Source: Deltaproteobacteria bacterium | Lineage (GTDB): Bacteria > Desulfobacterota > Syntrophia > Syntrophales > UBA8958 | Direction of reading: 5' to 3' | Length of the DNA: 57,739 nt | NCBI GenBank assembly: GCA_029553375.1 | Contig: JAKPCH010000017.1 | Coordinates: 1-57,739, forward strand | Part shown: piece by piece, positions 42,669-50,859 of the stretch | Layout: each line of letters begins with the position of its first letter | How positions within the stretch are numbered: the stretch's first letter is position 1 | Program-made: the position numbers and the translations under genes | Notes under the pieces: model-generated | The model's database searches: none | Seen by the model: the letters and a program-made list of their open reading frames with translations, nothing else | Told to the model about the DNA's origin: nothing

Positions 42669-42684
42669 TGGCATGATTCTCGCA
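42669..42684 (+). promoter_or_regulatory. Candidate sigma-54 (-24/-12) promoter
   Basis: TGGCAT (42669-42674) and TCGCA (42680-42684) keep GG and GC separated by 10 bases, the defining spacing of RpoN promoters (consensus TGGCAC-N5-TTGCA). It lies about 40 bp before the ATG of the small exported peptide. No enhancer-binding site is identified. Confidence 0.5.
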
Positions 42685-42724
42685 ATTAAGATTGCCAAAT
42701 TGAAGGAAAGGAGGTGACAACTAA

Positions 42725-42937
42725 ATGAAGAAGCTGATGTCCATCATCGTCTCCATGCTGTTCGCCCTGTCCCTGTCGGGTCTGGCGTTCGCGCAGGCCG
42801 CCCCCGCGGCGAAGCCCGCCGCTGAGCCGGCGAAGGCCGAGGAGAAGGCCCCCGCGAAGGAGAAGAAGGCCAAGAAGGCCCCGAAGGCCAAGAAGGCCAA
42901 GAAGGCCGAGGAGAAGAAGGCCGAGGAGAAGAAGTAA
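42725..42937 (+). CDS. Small exported Lys/Ala/Glu/Pro-only protein
   Basis: A 70-residue protein with a Sec signal peptide (MKKLMSIIVSMLFALSLSGL, AFA cut site at 21-23). The 47-residue mature part consists almost only of K, A, E and P with one Q, for example KEKKAKKAPKAKKAKKAEEK, so it is strongly charged and low in complexity. The Shine-Dalgarno AAAGGAGGTGA is a near-perfect match to the 16S tail with a seven-base spacer, suggesting very high translation. A terminator follows. It resembles histone-H1-like tails in composition but is exported; the function is unknown. Confidence 0.75.
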   Translation: MKKLMSIIVSMLFALSLSGLAFAQAAPAAKPAAEPAKAEEKAPAKEKKAKKAPKAKKAKKAEEKKAEEKK

Positions 42938-42968
42938 GACGTTCCGCTTGAGCCGGTCTTTAACGGAC

Positions 42969-43010
42969 AAAAAAGGCTTTGAGATCGAGAGGTTTCAAGG
43001 CCTTTTTTTT
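42969..43010. terminator. Bidirectional intrinsic terminator
   Basis: An A-run, AAGGCTTTGA, a short loop and TTTCAAGGCC followed by eight T residues form a stem with one wobble. It can terminate both the exported small protein gene (plus) and dppC (minus), which face each other across it. Confidence 0.8.
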
Positions 43011-43017
43011 GTCTTCC

Positions 43018-43854
43018 CTAACGGCTCCGCAGGCGGGGATCCGCCGCGTCCCTGATCCCCTCCCCCAGGAGGTTGTAGCCCAATACGGTCACGAGGATCG
43101 CCAGGCCCGGGTATAGGGAGAGCCACCAGGCGATGTCGATGTTGTCTTTCCCCGCCGTCAGGATGTTCCCCCAGCTCGGCGTCGGCGGCTGCACGCCGAT
43201 GCCGAGGAAGCTCAGGGCCGATTCCGTGAGGATGGCCCCGGCCACGCCGAGGGTGGCCGCCACCAGGATGGAGGCGAGGGCGTTGGGGAGGATGTGGAGG
43301 AAGATGATCCTCAGATCCCCCGCCCCCATGGCCCTGGCGGCCTGGACGAAGTCTCTTTCCCTCAGGGAGATGAAGTCCGCCCGGACGAGACGGGCGATCC
43401 CCATCCAGCCCGTGATCCCGATGATCGCCATGATGTTCCAGATCGACGGCTCCAGGAAGGCGATGACGGCGAGGATCAGGAAGAAGGTGGGGAAGCAGAG
43501 CATGAGGTCCACGAAACGCATGATCAGACCGTCCACCCAGCCGCCGTAGTATCCCGCCAGGGCACCCAGGACGGTACCGATGAAAAGGGCGATACCCGTG
43601 GCCACGAATCCCACCTTCATGGAGATCCCCGCCCCGTGGATCATCCGGCTCAGGACGTCGCGCCCCAGTTGGTCCGTGCCGAACCAGTGGTCGGCCGAGG
43701 GTGGGGCGAGGATGTTTCTCAGGTCCACGGCCGCCGGATCGTAGGGAGCCAGCCAGGGGGCCAGGAGGGACAGGACGATGAGGGAGAGGACGATCACGCC
43801 CCCCGCCATGGCCAAAGGGTTTTTCCTGAAGCGTTTCCAGAAATCGGCGAGCAT
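43018..43854 (-). CDS. ABC peptide/opine transporter permease (DppC type)
   Basis: A 278-residue inner-membrane permease. It has the N-terminal OppC_N segment, six hydrophobic helices and the EAA loop ARAMGAGDLRIIFLHILPN, which docks to the ATPase. SLLAPWLAPYDP and HWFGTDQLGRDVLSRMIHGA are typical DppC features. With DppB it forms the pore of a peptide/nickel/oligosaccharide importer. No ATPase or substrate-binding protein is encoded nearby, so those may be elsewhere. Confidence 0.92.
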   Translation of the reverse strand: MLADFWKRFRKNPLAMAGGVIVLSLIVLSLLAPWLAPYDPAAVDLRNILAPPSADHWFGTDQLGRDVLSRMIHGAGISMKVGFVATGIALFIGTVLGALAGYYGGWVDGLIMRFVDLMLCFPTFFLILAVIAFLEPSIWNIMAIIGITGWMGIARLVRADFISLRERDFVQAARAMGAGDLRIIFLHILPNALASILVAATLGVAGAILTESALSFLGIGVQPPTPSWGNILTAGKDNIDIAWWLSLYPGLAILVTVLGYNLLGEGIRDAADPRLRSR

Positions 43855-43862
43855 CGGGTCTC

Positions 43863-44837
43863 TCAGGAGGTGCGGATCCGGGGGTCGGCCAGGGCGTAGG
43901 CGAGGTCCGCCAGGAGGTTGCCAAGGAGGGTCAGGACGGCGCCGATGAGGAGGATGCCCATGACGGTGGGGTAGTCCCGGGACATGACGGCCATGTAGAA
44001 GAGCTGGCCCATACCGGGGATGGCGAAGATCGTCTCGAAGATGACGCTGCCCCCGATGAGGCCCGGCACGGACAGGCCCAGGATGGTGATCACGGGGAGG
44101 AGGGCGTTGCGCAGGGCGTGTTTGAAGATGACGGTCCTCTCCGGAAGACCCTTGGCCCGGGCCGTCAGGATATAGTCCTGGCGGATCACCTCGAGCATGT
44201 TGGAACGCATGTACCGGGAGAGGCCGGCCAACCCCCCGAAGGCCGAGAGGAGGACGGGCAGGATGAGGTGTTTGACGACATCCAGGACCCGTTCCCCGGG
44301 GGGGAGGTACTCGTAGTTCAGGGAGCGGATACCGGAGATGGGCAACCAGCCGAGGTGGATCCCGAAGAAGATCATGGCCAGGAGGGCGAGCCAGAAGGTG
44401 GGCATGGCGAAGCCCACGAAGACGAAGACGGAGGTCAGGCGGTCGAAGAGGCTGTCCTGCCGGACGGCGGCCATGACCCCCAGGGGCACGGCGACGATGA
44501 CGATCAGACCCAGGGACAGGATGTTGAGGCTAATGGTGACGGGTAGCCGCTCCAGGATCTTGTCCGCCACGGGCCGGCGGTCGGGGGAGAAGGATTTCCC
44601 GAGGTCAAGGACGGCCGCCTTCTTCAGCCAGAGCCAGTACTGTACGGCGAGGGGCTTGTCCAGGTCGTAGAGGCTCTTGAGGCGGGCCTTCGCCTCGGCG
44701 GAGGCCCGGGGGTTCATCTGGGTCTGGAGGTCCGTGGGCGAACCGGGGGCGAGGTGCATCACCACAAAACAGACGACGGTGATGCCCAGGAGCATGGGGA
44801 TCATAAGGAGGAGACGTTTTAGGAGGAAGGGTGACAC
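43863..44837 (-). CDS. ABC peptide/opine transporter permease (DppB type)
   Basis: A 324-residue permease with six hydrophobic helices. The N-terminal [20 protein letters not shown], the large periplasmic loop, the EAA motif [19 protein letters not shown] and [20 protein letters not shown] are DppB/OppB signatures. It is 8 bp downstream of the TIM-barrel isomerase and 8 bp ahead of dppC, so the three are one operon. The substrate is unknown; the adjacent isomerase hints at a sugar or opine. Confidence 0.92.
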   Translation of the reverse strand: MSPFLLKRLLLMIPMLLGITVVCFVVMHLAPGSPTDLQTQMNPRASAEAKARLKSLYDLDKPLAVQYWLWLKKAAVLDLGKSFSPDRRPVADKILERLPVTISLNILSLGLIVIVAVPLGVMAAVRQDSLFDRLTSVFVFVGFAMPTFWLALLAMIFFGIHLGWLPISGIRSLNYEYLPPGERVLDVVKHLILPVLLSAFGGLAGLSRYMRSNMLEVIRQDYILTARAKGLPERTVIFKHALRNALLPVITILGLSVPGLIGGSVIFETIFAIPGMGQLFYMAVMSRDYPTVMGILLIGAVLTLLGNLLADLAYALADPRIRTS

Positions 44838-44845
44838 GGGGCCTC

Positions 44846-45631
44846 CTAAAGCAGGGCCATGGCCTCGATGTTGGCGGCGAAACGCGGCAGGTCCTCCTCC
44901 CGGTGGGATTCCACCGTCAGGACGGGGGCGATGGAACTCTCCCTGAGGAGGGCGAAGAGACGCCGGAAGGGGAAGGTGCCGTCCCCCACGGGGAGGTGTT
45001 GGTCCGCCTGTCCCAGGTTATCGTGGAGGTGGATCTGACGGAGATAGGGGTGGAGGGCCTCCAACCACTCCTCCAGGGGGGTCTGGGAGAAACAGTTGAA
45101 ATGGCCCGTGTCGAGACAAAATCCGATCCGGGGGGAAGCGAGGGCGGCGAAGAGGCGCCGGAAGGGTTCGGGGTCCCTCTCGTAGACGTTTTCCAGGCAG
45201 ATGATCGTCTCCTCGCCGTCAAGGAGACCCGCCAGGTACGACCAGGTCTCCACGCTGTTGGCGACCCACTGGTCCAAGGTGGAGACGTAGTAGCGGTGAT
45301 CGAAGGACGGGTGGCAGACGATGGTTTTGGGGTGAAAGAGGGACGATAGGGTGACGGCCTGGGCGATCCGGTCCCGGGAGACCCGCCGGATCTCCGGATC
45401 GATGGCACCCGGCCTCAGGTCCATGAAGGGCCCATGGAGGGTGACAGTCAAACCGGCGGCGGCGAGCTTGGTCCCCATCTCGGCGAATTCGGCCGTCGTG
45501 TGTCTAGCCAGTGTCTCGGCGCTGAAACTGATCTCCGGGTTGATACGCCTCTTGAGGAAGAGGTCCAGATAACCCTCCCGGAGCATGGTGAAGGGGATAT
45601 GGACCTGGACCTTCTTCAGGATCGCTTCCAT
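44846..45631 (-). CDS. Xylose isomerase-like TIM-barrel sugar-phosphate isomerase/epimerase
   Basis: A 261-residue protein of the AP_endonuc_2 fold (COG1082). Metal-ligating segments are [26 protein letters not shown] and VLTVESHRE, with glutamate, aspartate and histidines at the expected places. These enzymes isomerise or epimerise sugars, or cut AP sites; no DNA-binding feature is seen, so a sugar or cyclitol substrate is more likely. It is directly upstream of dppB-dppC, possibly degrading what they import. Confidence 0.85.
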   Translation of the reverse strand: MEAILKKVQVHIPFTMLREGYLDLFLKRRINPEISFSAETLARHTTAEFAEMGTKLAAAGLTVTLHGPFMDLRPGAIDPEIRRVSRDRIAQAVTLSSLFHPKTIVCHPSFDHRYYVSTLDQWVANSVETWSYLAGLLDGEETIICLENVYERDPEPFRRLFAALASPRIGFCLDTGHFNCFSQTPLEEWLEALHPYLRQIHLHDNLGQADQHLPVGDGTFPFRRLFALLRESSIAPVLTVESHREEDLPRFAANIEAMALL

Positions 45632-45654
45632 GGCCTCCCCCTACCATAGGCCCC

Positions 45655-46350
45655 CTAAGGTGGCAACGGGCAATGTGGCGCGAGGAGGGAAGGCCTCATG
45701 GTCTCTTCCAGGCTTTGTCTCTGGGACTCGAAGTCCCTTTCGCCCTCCCCCCGCGGGGCGATGAGGGGCCCGAAGCGGATGGTGACGGAGGCGAAGGGTT
45801 TGGGGAGGAGGAAACGGTCCCAGCTGTTGAAATACCACGCCCTGTCCGCCGCCGTGGAGAAGGGGCAGATATGGGCCCCCGAGGCCAGGGAAAGGCGGAT
45901 GACGCCGGCCTTGACCCTGCCCGCCGGGCCCTTGGGTCCGTCGACGATATGCCCGGCGAGTCGGGAGGTCTTGAGGTTTTCGATCATTTCCCCAAGGGCC
46001 GCCGCCCCCCCGCGGGACGACGATCCCCGCACGGCGTTCCAACCGCAGAGGCCGGCGACACGGGCGATGATGTCCCCGTCTTTGCTTTGACTGATCATCA
46101 GGGAGGGGCGGTAGGGGGCGTAGGTCCTAAAGTGGGCGATGGCGGAGAAGAACTGTTGATGCCACGTGCAGAGGATGACGGAACCGCCGCCGTCGATGTG
46201 GGCGCGCCAGGGACCCTCGTTCTCCACCTTGAGGCGCAGGGTCCTGCTGTAGCCCTGGATGAAGTAGTGCAGACCCGTGAGGACGGGCCCGGAGAGGAGA
46301 TCGTAACGGCGGTCCCTAAGGGAGGGTGCCGTTCTGAGTTTGGGCTCCAT
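45655..46350 (-). CDS. DUF374 lysophospholipid acyltransferase family protein
   Basis: A 231-residue membrane-associated protein of the DUF374/LPLAT group. CTWHQQFF corresponds to the HX4D-like catalytic block (here WHQQ), and SQSKDGDIIARVAGLCGW, RGSSSRGGAAAL and HIVDGPKGPAGRVKAGVIRLS are family features. Such proteins acylate lipid A precursors or related lipids, though members of DUF374 are not assigned. Its ATG overlaps the stop of the small basic protein upstream (ATGA). Confidence 0.85.
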   Translation of the reverse strand: MEPKLRTAPSLRDRRYDLLSGPVLTGLHYFIQGYSRTLRLKVENEGPWRAHIDGGGSVILCTWHQQFFSAIAHFRTYAPYRPSLMISQSKDGDIIARVAGLCGWNAVRGSSSRGGAAALGEMIENLKTSRLAGHIVDGPKGPAGRVKAGVIRLSLASGAHICPFSTAADRAWYFNSWDRFLLPKPFASVTIRFGPLIAPRGEGERDFESQRQSLEETMRPSLLAPHCPLPP

Positions 46351-46532
46351 CAGGGAAGGGGGCGGCCTTCGGCGTTTCCCGTTCCTTCCTCGACCTCCGG
46401 CACGTCCCCTTCAGGGGGCGTGTCTTTTCTGTTTTGTTTCGCCTCCGCCCTGCGGAGGGCCTTTTCCCGTTTCCGCTGTTCACGGGCCAACTCCCTCTGC
46501 CTCTTTTCAAAGGTGTATCTTGATCTGACCAT
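46350..46532 (-). CDS. Small Lys/Arg-rich coiled-coil protein
   Basis: A 60-residue highly charged helical protein, RSRYTFEKRQRELAREQRKR at its N-terminus, then a Pro/Glu-rich acidic end. It has no signal or membrane segment. GGGAGG lies seven bases ahead of the ATG, and its stop overlaps the DUF374 start, so it is translated and coupled to that gene. Similar small KRQ-ELA-type proteins are common in Desulfobacterota by my recollection; function is unknown. Confidence 0.75.
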   Translation of the reverse strand: MVRSRYTFEKRQRELAREQRKREKALRRAEAKQNRKDTPPEGDVPEVEEGTGNAEGRPLP

Positions 46533-46563
46533 GGTGAGCCTCCCGCCCGCGATCCGGGGATAA

Positions 46564-46594
46564 TGAAAACGGGACCCCCCTGGGGGGGCCCCGC
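46564..46594 (-). terminator. Intrinsic terminator after csp
   Basis: On the minus strand GGCGGGGCCCCCC pairs with GGGGGGTCCCG around a short loop and is followed by TTTTCAT. It ends the cold-shock transcript before the small basic protein gene. Confidence 0.8.
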
Positions 46595-46611
46595 CTCTGT
46601 TTCAAATCGAC

Positions 46612-46812
46612 CTATAGAGGCCTCACGTTGGTCGCCGCCGGGCCTTTCTTGCCCTGCTCGACATCGAAACTGACTCTCTGTCCCTCGGTAAGGGTCTTGA
46701 AGCCCTGTCCCTGGATGGCGCTGTAATGAACGAACACGTCGCCGCCGCTGTCCTTTTCGATGAACCCGAAGCCTTTTTGTTCGTTGAACCATTTGACTTT
46801 ACCTTCCGACAT
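46612..46812 (-). CDS. Cold-shock (CspA-family) protein
   Basis: A 66-residue OB-fold protein. RNP1 KGFGFIE and RNP2 VFVHY are both kept, as in major cold-shock proteins that melt RNA secondary structure and can antiterminate transcription. ATG at 46810-46812 has GGAGGAAAAG upstream; a GTG immediately before it is in frame but less likely. The leader is long (about 165 nt) and contains a terminator-like hairpin, which suggests leader control. Confidence 0.96.
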   Translation of the reverse strand: MSEGKVKWFNEQKGFGFIEKDSGGDVFVHYSAIQGQGFKTLTEGQRVSFDVEQGKKGPAATNVRPL

Positions 46813-46872
46813 CACCTTTTCCTCCTTTCTTCAAAATCGACAAGTCGGACGGCCATATGAGGAAAAGAAAAA

Positions 46873-46985
46873 AACCGCCACGTCCATAAGAGGTACGGCG
46901 GTTCATCCCTGCACTTCAAAATGTACGATCCAACTTTGCCAGCGCCTGGGCCCCTTGAGGCCGTGCGCCTATTCCGAGCTACGCA
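46873..46985 (-). ncRNA. Candidate csp leader RNA with terminator
   Basis: On the minus strand the transcript from about 46980 would fold into GCGC-GGCC/GGCC-GCGC (around 46935-46970) and then AACCGCC/GGCGGTT (46873-46903) with an immediate run of T residues. That second hairpin looks like a full intrinsic terminator about 60 bp before the csp start codon, so read-through must occur for csp to be made. Antitermination, a small RNA or both are possible. Confidence 0.55.
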
Positions 46986-47011
46986 TTACAGGTATTGTTC
47001 GCTTATGTCAA
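46985..47011 (-). promoter_or_regulatory. Candidate csp promoter
   Basis: On the minus strand TTGACA (47006-47011) lies upstream of TGTAAT (46985-46990) with a 15-base spacer, or of TAATGC with 17 bases; neither -10 is ideal. It sits back-to-back with the rsfS promoter, 40 bp away. Confidence 0.5.
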
Positions 47012-47053
47012 GGGATTTTTTCCCAGGCTCTTTCGGGGACGCAAAGGCAGGCG

Positions 47054-47082
47054 TTGACAGGCCGCCGATTATGTTCTATATA
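47054..47082 (+). promoter_or_regulatory. Sigma-70-type promoter of the rsfS operon
   Basis: TTGACA (47054-47059), a 17-base spacer and TATATA (47077-47082) make a strong plus-strand promoter about 75 bp before the rsfS start codon. Confidence 0.75.
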
Positions 47083-47156
47083 CTCACAATCTTTATTATT
47101 TTCCGGACCGTCGTCGGGGCGCCGCCGCCGGGTCCCCTTGAGCGAAGGAGGTGTCA

Positions 47157-47552
47157 TTGACAAACACCGCGGAGAACGGTTCTGAGGGCCGGCTTCTTCT
47201 GTGCGTTAATTCGGCCCTGAAGCGAAAGGCCAGGGGGATGGTCATCCTCGACGTCAAAGGCCTGTCTTCCTTCGCCGATTATTTCGTGATCTGCAGCGCC
47301 AACTCGGACCGCCAGGTGAGGGCCATCGCCTCGTGGCTGCGGGAGGACCTGAAGAAGAACGGCATGACCCCCCTGGGCGTGGAAGGGGAACAGCACGGTC
47401 GCTGGGTCCTGATGGACTACGACGACATCATCATCCACATCTTCCATGAACCGGTCCGGGAGTTTTACGACATCGAGCGTCTCTGGGTCGACGCCGCCAG
47501 GATGGAGGTGGCGGACGAGGCCACGGAGATCGTCGGCTTGTCCTTCGGGTGA
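47157..47552 (+). CDS. rsfS: Ribosome silencing factor RsfS
   Basis: A 131-residue Iojap/DUF143 protein that binds uL14 (L14) on the 50S subunit and blocks joining with 30S. VILDVKGLSSFADYFVICSA and WLREDLKKNG, then GVEGEQHGRWVLMDYDDIIIHIFHEPVREFYDIERLW, of which EGEQHGRWVLMDY is the conserved core. A TTG at 47157 with AAGGAGG five bases ahead is taken as the start; the GTG at 47151 overlaps that site. Stop overlaps the comF start (GTGA). Confidence 0.93.
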   Translation: MTNTAENGSEGRLLLCVNSALKRKARGMVILDVKGLSSFADYFVICSANSDRQVRAIASWLREDLKKNGMTPLGVEGEQHGRWVLMDYDDIIIHIFHEPVREFYDIERLWVDAARMEVADEATEIVGLSFG

Positions 47553-48289
47553 GAAGGGATAAGACCCTGGGGACGATCTTTGCGGCCCTGACCGAGGTCC
47601 TCTTCCCCTCCCGTTGTCTCGCCTGCCTGTCCCTCCTCCCCGACGGGTCGCGGCATTCCCTCTGTCCCGCCTGCGACGCCCGGATCCGTTACATAAAAGA
47701 ACCCCTCTGCCCCGTCTGCGGCCTCCCCTTCGAGGCGGGGACGACAACGAGTCATCCCTGCGGCGCCTGCCTGAAGGAGCGACCCCCCTTCGACGTCGCC
47801 CGGGCCTTGGGCCGCTACGAGGGGCCCCTCCTCGAGGTCATCCATCGTTTCAAATATCGCAAGGACACGGCGGCCGGCGAGGCCCTCGGCCGCCTGGCCG
47901 CCTCCTACCCCTTCTTCGATTTTTCTTTCACCGCCTACGACGTCCTTGTCCCCGTCCCCCTTCACCTGCGGCGCCTCAGGGAGAGGGGGTTCAATCAGGC
48001 CCTGGTCCTGGGGAGGGTCGTGGCGCGGCATCACCATCTCGCCCTTGATTTTGACGCCGTCGCGAGGCATAGGGACACGACACCACAGGTCTCCCTCGAC
48101 GGTAAGGACCGGCGGGAAAACGTCCGCGACGCCTTTGTCGTCGTCAGGCCGCAGTGCCTGGAGGGGAAGAGGGTCCTCTTGGTGGACGACGTGTTCACCA
48201 CGGGGAGCACCGTCTCCGAGTGCGCCCGCGTCGTCAAGAAGGCGGGGGCGGCCTGGGTGGGGGTCTTTACGGTGGCGCGGGTTGTTTGA
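47549..48289 (+). CDS. comF: ComF family phosphoribosyltransferase-like protein
   Basis: A 246-residue ComF protein. The N-terminal half has zinc-finger pairs CLACLS, CPACD, CPVCG and CGACL; the C-terminal half is a PRTase domain with VLLVDDVFTTGSTVSECARV, the PRPP loop. ComF helps DNA uptake and single-stranded DNA processing with helicase partners in transformable bacteria; the role elsewhere is unclear. GTG start at 47549 overlaps the rsfS stop. Confidence 0.93.
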   Translation: MRRDKTLGTIFAALTEVLFPSRCLACLSLLPDGSRHSLCPACDARIRYIKEPLCPVCGLPFEAGTTTSHPCGACLKERPPFDVARALGRYEGPLLEVIHRFKYRKDTAAGEALGRLAASYPFFDFSFTAYDVLVPVPLHLRRLRERGFNQALVLGRVVARHHHLALDFDAVARHRDTTPQVSLDGKDRRENVRDAFVVVRPQCLEGKRVLLVDDVFTTGSTVSECARVVKKAGAAWVGVFTVARVV

Positions 48290-48303
48290 AGGAGGTTTCT
48301 GTT

Positions 48304-48780
48304 ATGGAAAAGATCCTTTCCCGGGAGGCCGTCAGGAGGCGGGTCGCGGAGCTGCGGGCCGAGGGGAAGACCATCGTCTTTACGAACGGGTGTTTCGACA
48401 TCCTTCACGTCGGCCATGTCAGGTACCTGCGGGAGGCGAAGAAGGCGGGGGACGTCCTTGTCCTGGGCCTCAACAGCGACGCCTCAGTCCGGGCCATCAA
48501 GGGTCATAAGCGGCCCCTCGTCCCCCAGGAGGAGCGGGCGGACATCCTGGCGGAATTATCTTCGGTGGACTACGTCACCATCTTCGACGAACCCACACCC
48601 CAGGCCCTCATCGAGGAACTGGCGCCGGACGTCCTCGTCAAGGGAGGAGACTGGCGGGAGGAGGAGATCGCCGGGGCCGCCTTCGTCAGGGGCAGGGGGG
48701 GGAAGGTGATGATCGTCCCCCTCACGGAAGGCAGATCGACGACCAACGTCGTCGAGAAGATCCGTTCCCTCTACGGTTAG
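48304..48780 (+). CDS. rfaE2: D-glycero-beta-D-manno-heptose 1-phosphate adenylyltransferase
   Basis: A 158-residue nucleotidyltransferase equal to the C-terminal half of HldE. It starts with an N-terminal helix, [18 protein letters not shown] (HxGH motif), then [12 protein letters not shown] and [12 protein letters not shown]. It attaches AMP to heptose 1-phosphate for ADP-heptose and LPS core; relatives handle other sugars. GGAGG lies upstream. The next gene is an FGGY sugar kinase rather than the expected HldE N-terminal half. Confidence 0.92.
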   Translation: MEKILSREAVRRRVAELRAEGKTIVFTNGCFDILHVGHVRYLREAKKAGDVLVLGLNSDASVRAIKGHKRPLVPQEERADILAELSSVDYVTIFDEPTPQALIEELAPDVLVKGGDWREEEIAGAAFVRGRGGKVMIVPLTEGRSTTNVVEKIRSLYG

Positions 48781-48790
48781 GATCTCTCAG

Positions 48791-50347
48791 ATGCCCGGGG
48801 CCGGGGCGAATTACATACTGTCCGTCGATTGCGGGACCCAGAGCGTCCGGGCCATGATCTTCGACACGGAGGGCCGCCTGCGGTCCTATGCCCGCGTGCC
48901 TATCCGTCCCTATGTCTCCCCCCGGCCGGGCTGGGCCGAGCAGGACCCCGACTACTACTGGATCAGCCTCTGCGAGGCCTGCCGCGGACTGTTCAGGACG
49001 TCCGAGATCCCTCCCTCGGCCCTGGCGGGGATGACCGTCACCACCCAGCGGGCCACCGTCGTCAACGTCGACACGGAGGGGAGGCCCCTGAGACCGGCCA
49101 TCGTCTGGCTGGACCAGCGCCGGACGGAGGGCCAGCCTCTCCCCCGCGGCCTCTGGGGGGCGGCCTTCCGCCTCACGGGGAACATGGAGACCGTCGCCTA
49201 CCTCCAGGCGGAGGCGGAGGCGAACTGGATCGCCCGTCACCAGCCCGAGATCTGGGAGAGGACCCACAAGTTCCTCTTCCTCTCCGGGTATCTCATCTAC
49301 CGCCTGACGGGCCTCTTCGTCGATTCCACGGGTTCCCAGGTGGGTTACGTGCCCTTCGACTACCGGCGCCACCGCTGGGCGGCCCCCTGGGACTGGAAGT
49401 GGAAGGTCCTCCCCGTCAAGCCGTCCATGCTCCCCAGGCTGGTGCCGCCCGCCGCGGAACTGGGCCGGGTGACCCACCGGGCGGCCGGGGAGACGGGGAT
49501 ACCCGAGGGGCTGCCGGTGATGGCCTCGGCCTCCGACAAGGCCTGCGAGGTCCTGGGGGCGGGATGTCTCGATCCTTCGTTGGCCTGCCTCAGCTACGGA
49601 ACGACGGCGACGGTCAACACGACCCACCGTCGTTACCTCGAGGCCGTGCCCATGATCCCCCCTTACCCCGCCGCCGTCCCGGGGGCGTACAACCTGGAGG
49701 TCATGATCTACCGGGGATTCTGGATGGTCAACTGGTTCAAGGAACAGTTCGCCCATCCGGAGCGTCTGTTGGCCGAGGAGCGGGGCCTGGAGGCGGAGGT
49801 CTTTTTCGAGGAGCTCATCAGGCAGGCCCCGCCCGGTTCCGACGGCCTGATCCTCCAGCCCTACTGGTCCCCGGGACTCAAGGTGCCGGGGCCGGAGGCC
49901 AGGGGGGCGATCATCGGTTTCGGCGACGTCCACAACCGGGCCCATGTCTATCGCGCCATCCTCGAAGGTCTCGCCTACGCCTTGAGGGAGGGCAAAGAAC
50001 GCCAGGAGAAACGAAGCGGCATCAAGGTGGAGGAACTGAGGGCGGCGGGCGGCGGTTCCAGAAGCGACGGGGCCTTGCAGATCACGGCGGACATCTTCGG
50101 CCTGAAGGTGGGCCGTCCCCACGTTTCGGAGACCTCCGGCCTGGGCGCCGCCGTGGCGGCCGCCGTGGGTCTGGGTCTTTTTATGACCTTCGAAGAGGCG
50201 GTGAACAGGATGACCCGCGTGGGCAGTTACTTCCGGCCCGACCAGGCCCGCCACGACCTCTACGACCGGCTATACAGGAAGGTCTACCGGCGCATGTACG
50301 ACCGCCTGCGCCCCCTCTACGAGGAACTCTCCCGCACGGGGGGCTAA
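48791..50347 (+). CDS. FGGY-family carbohydrate kinase
   Basis: A 518-residue sugar kinase. [18 protein letters not shown] opens the ATP domain, [10 protein letters not shown] and VWLDQRR are typical, [14 protein letters not shown] covers the catalytic aspartate region, and [21 protein letters not shown] is the FGGY signature. The best guess of substrate is xylulose- or ribulose-like sugars or glycerol, but it cannot be told by eye. It lies 10 bp after rfaE2, suggesting a joint sugar-phosphate route. Confidence 0.9.
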   Translation: MPGAGANYILSVDCGTQSVRAMIFDTEGRLRSYARVPIRPYVSPRPGWAEQDPDYYWISLCEACRGLFRTSEIPPSALAGMTVTTQRATVVNVDTEGRPLRPAIVWLDQRRTEGQPLPRGLWGAAFRLTGNMETVAYLQAEAEANWIARHQPEIWERTHKFLFLSGYLIYRLTGLFVDSTGSQVGYVPFDYRRHRWAAPWDWKWKVLPVKPSMLPRLVPPAAELGRVTHRAAGETGIPEGLPVMASASDKACEVLGAGCLDPSLACLSYGTTATVNTTHRRYLEAVPMIPPYPAAVPGAYNLEVMIYRGFWMVNWFKEQFAHPERLLAEERGLEAEVFFEELIRQAPPGSDGLILQPYWSPGLKVPGPEARGAIIGFGDVHNRAHVYRAILEGLAYALREGKERQEKRSGIKVEELRAAGGGSRSDGALQITADIFGLKVGRPHVSETSGLGAAVAAAVGLGLFMTFEEAVNRMTRVGSYFRPDQARHDLYDRLYRKVYRRMYDRLRPLYEELSRTGG

Positions 50348-50355
50348 CATTTTTC

Positions 50356-50384
50356 TTTACAAATACCCGCCGGTCATGTAAAAG
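50356..50384 (+). promoter_or_regulatory. Candidate promoter of the dksA-like gene
   Basis: TTTACA (50356-50361) and TAAAAG (50379-50384) are separated by 17 bases, about 45 bp before the ATG. Confidence 0.45.
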
Positions 50385-50429
50385 ACCTCTCCCTCTAAGA
50401 AGAGTCATTGACAGGGCGGGTGATCGAAG

Positions 50430-50798
50430 ATGGCCATGAAGCCGGACAGATTGGAGTTTTTCCGTTTCATGCTCAACCAGGAGATCAACAAGCTCCTGAG
50501 TGAAGCGGAGAAGACGGTCTCCGAGATGACCAACGGCAAGGATAACTACCCCGATCCCAACGATCGAGCCTCCCTCGAGGCGGACCGCAACTTCGAGCTT
50601 AGGATCCGCGACCGGGAAAGGAAACTGATCGCCAAGATGAGGGAGGCGATCCAGCGCATCGACAACGGGACCTACGGCATCTGTGAGGCCTGCGGCGGCG
50701 AGATATCGGAGAAGAGGCTCATGGCCAGGCCCGTCACCACCCTCTGTATCGACTGCAAGACCAAGCAGGAGAAGTTGGAGAAGATGATGGGGGAGTGA
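50430..50798 (+). CDS. DksA/TraR-family zinc-finger protein
   Basis: A 122-residue protein with two N-terminal helices (coiled coil), the DPNDRASLEADRNFEL tip region and a C4 zinc finger CEACGGEISEKRLMARPVTTL-C-IDC (cysteines in CEAC and CIDC). Members insert into the RNA polymerase secondary channel and assist ppGpp. The tip here lacks the exact DxxDxA pair spacing of E. coli DksA but keeps two aspartates, so activity is likely but not certain. Confidence 0.9.
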   Translation: MAMKPDRLEFFRFMLNQEINKLLSEAEKTVSEMTNGKDNYPDPNDRASLEADRNFELRIRDRERKLIAKMREAIQRIDNGTYGICEACGGEISEKRLMARPVTTLCIDCKTKQEKLEKMMGE

Positions 50799-50859
50799 GG
50801 TCTCTCTCAACCCCCCGCCCCCCCTTGCCGCCACCCCCGCCCCGGACGGAGGATACCCC

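Noticed and set aside
42725-42937. Histone H1-like nucleoid protein call for the Lys/Ala-rich small gene
   Set aside because: A clear Sec signal peptide with an AFA cut site puts it outside the cytoplasm, so a nucleoid role is unlikely.
48722-50254. Minus-strand 510-residue frame over the FGGY kinase gene
   Set aside because: Composition is typical of an antisense GC-rich shadow (Gly/Arg/Pro/Asp rich, no motif), while the plus strand has a recognised kinase.
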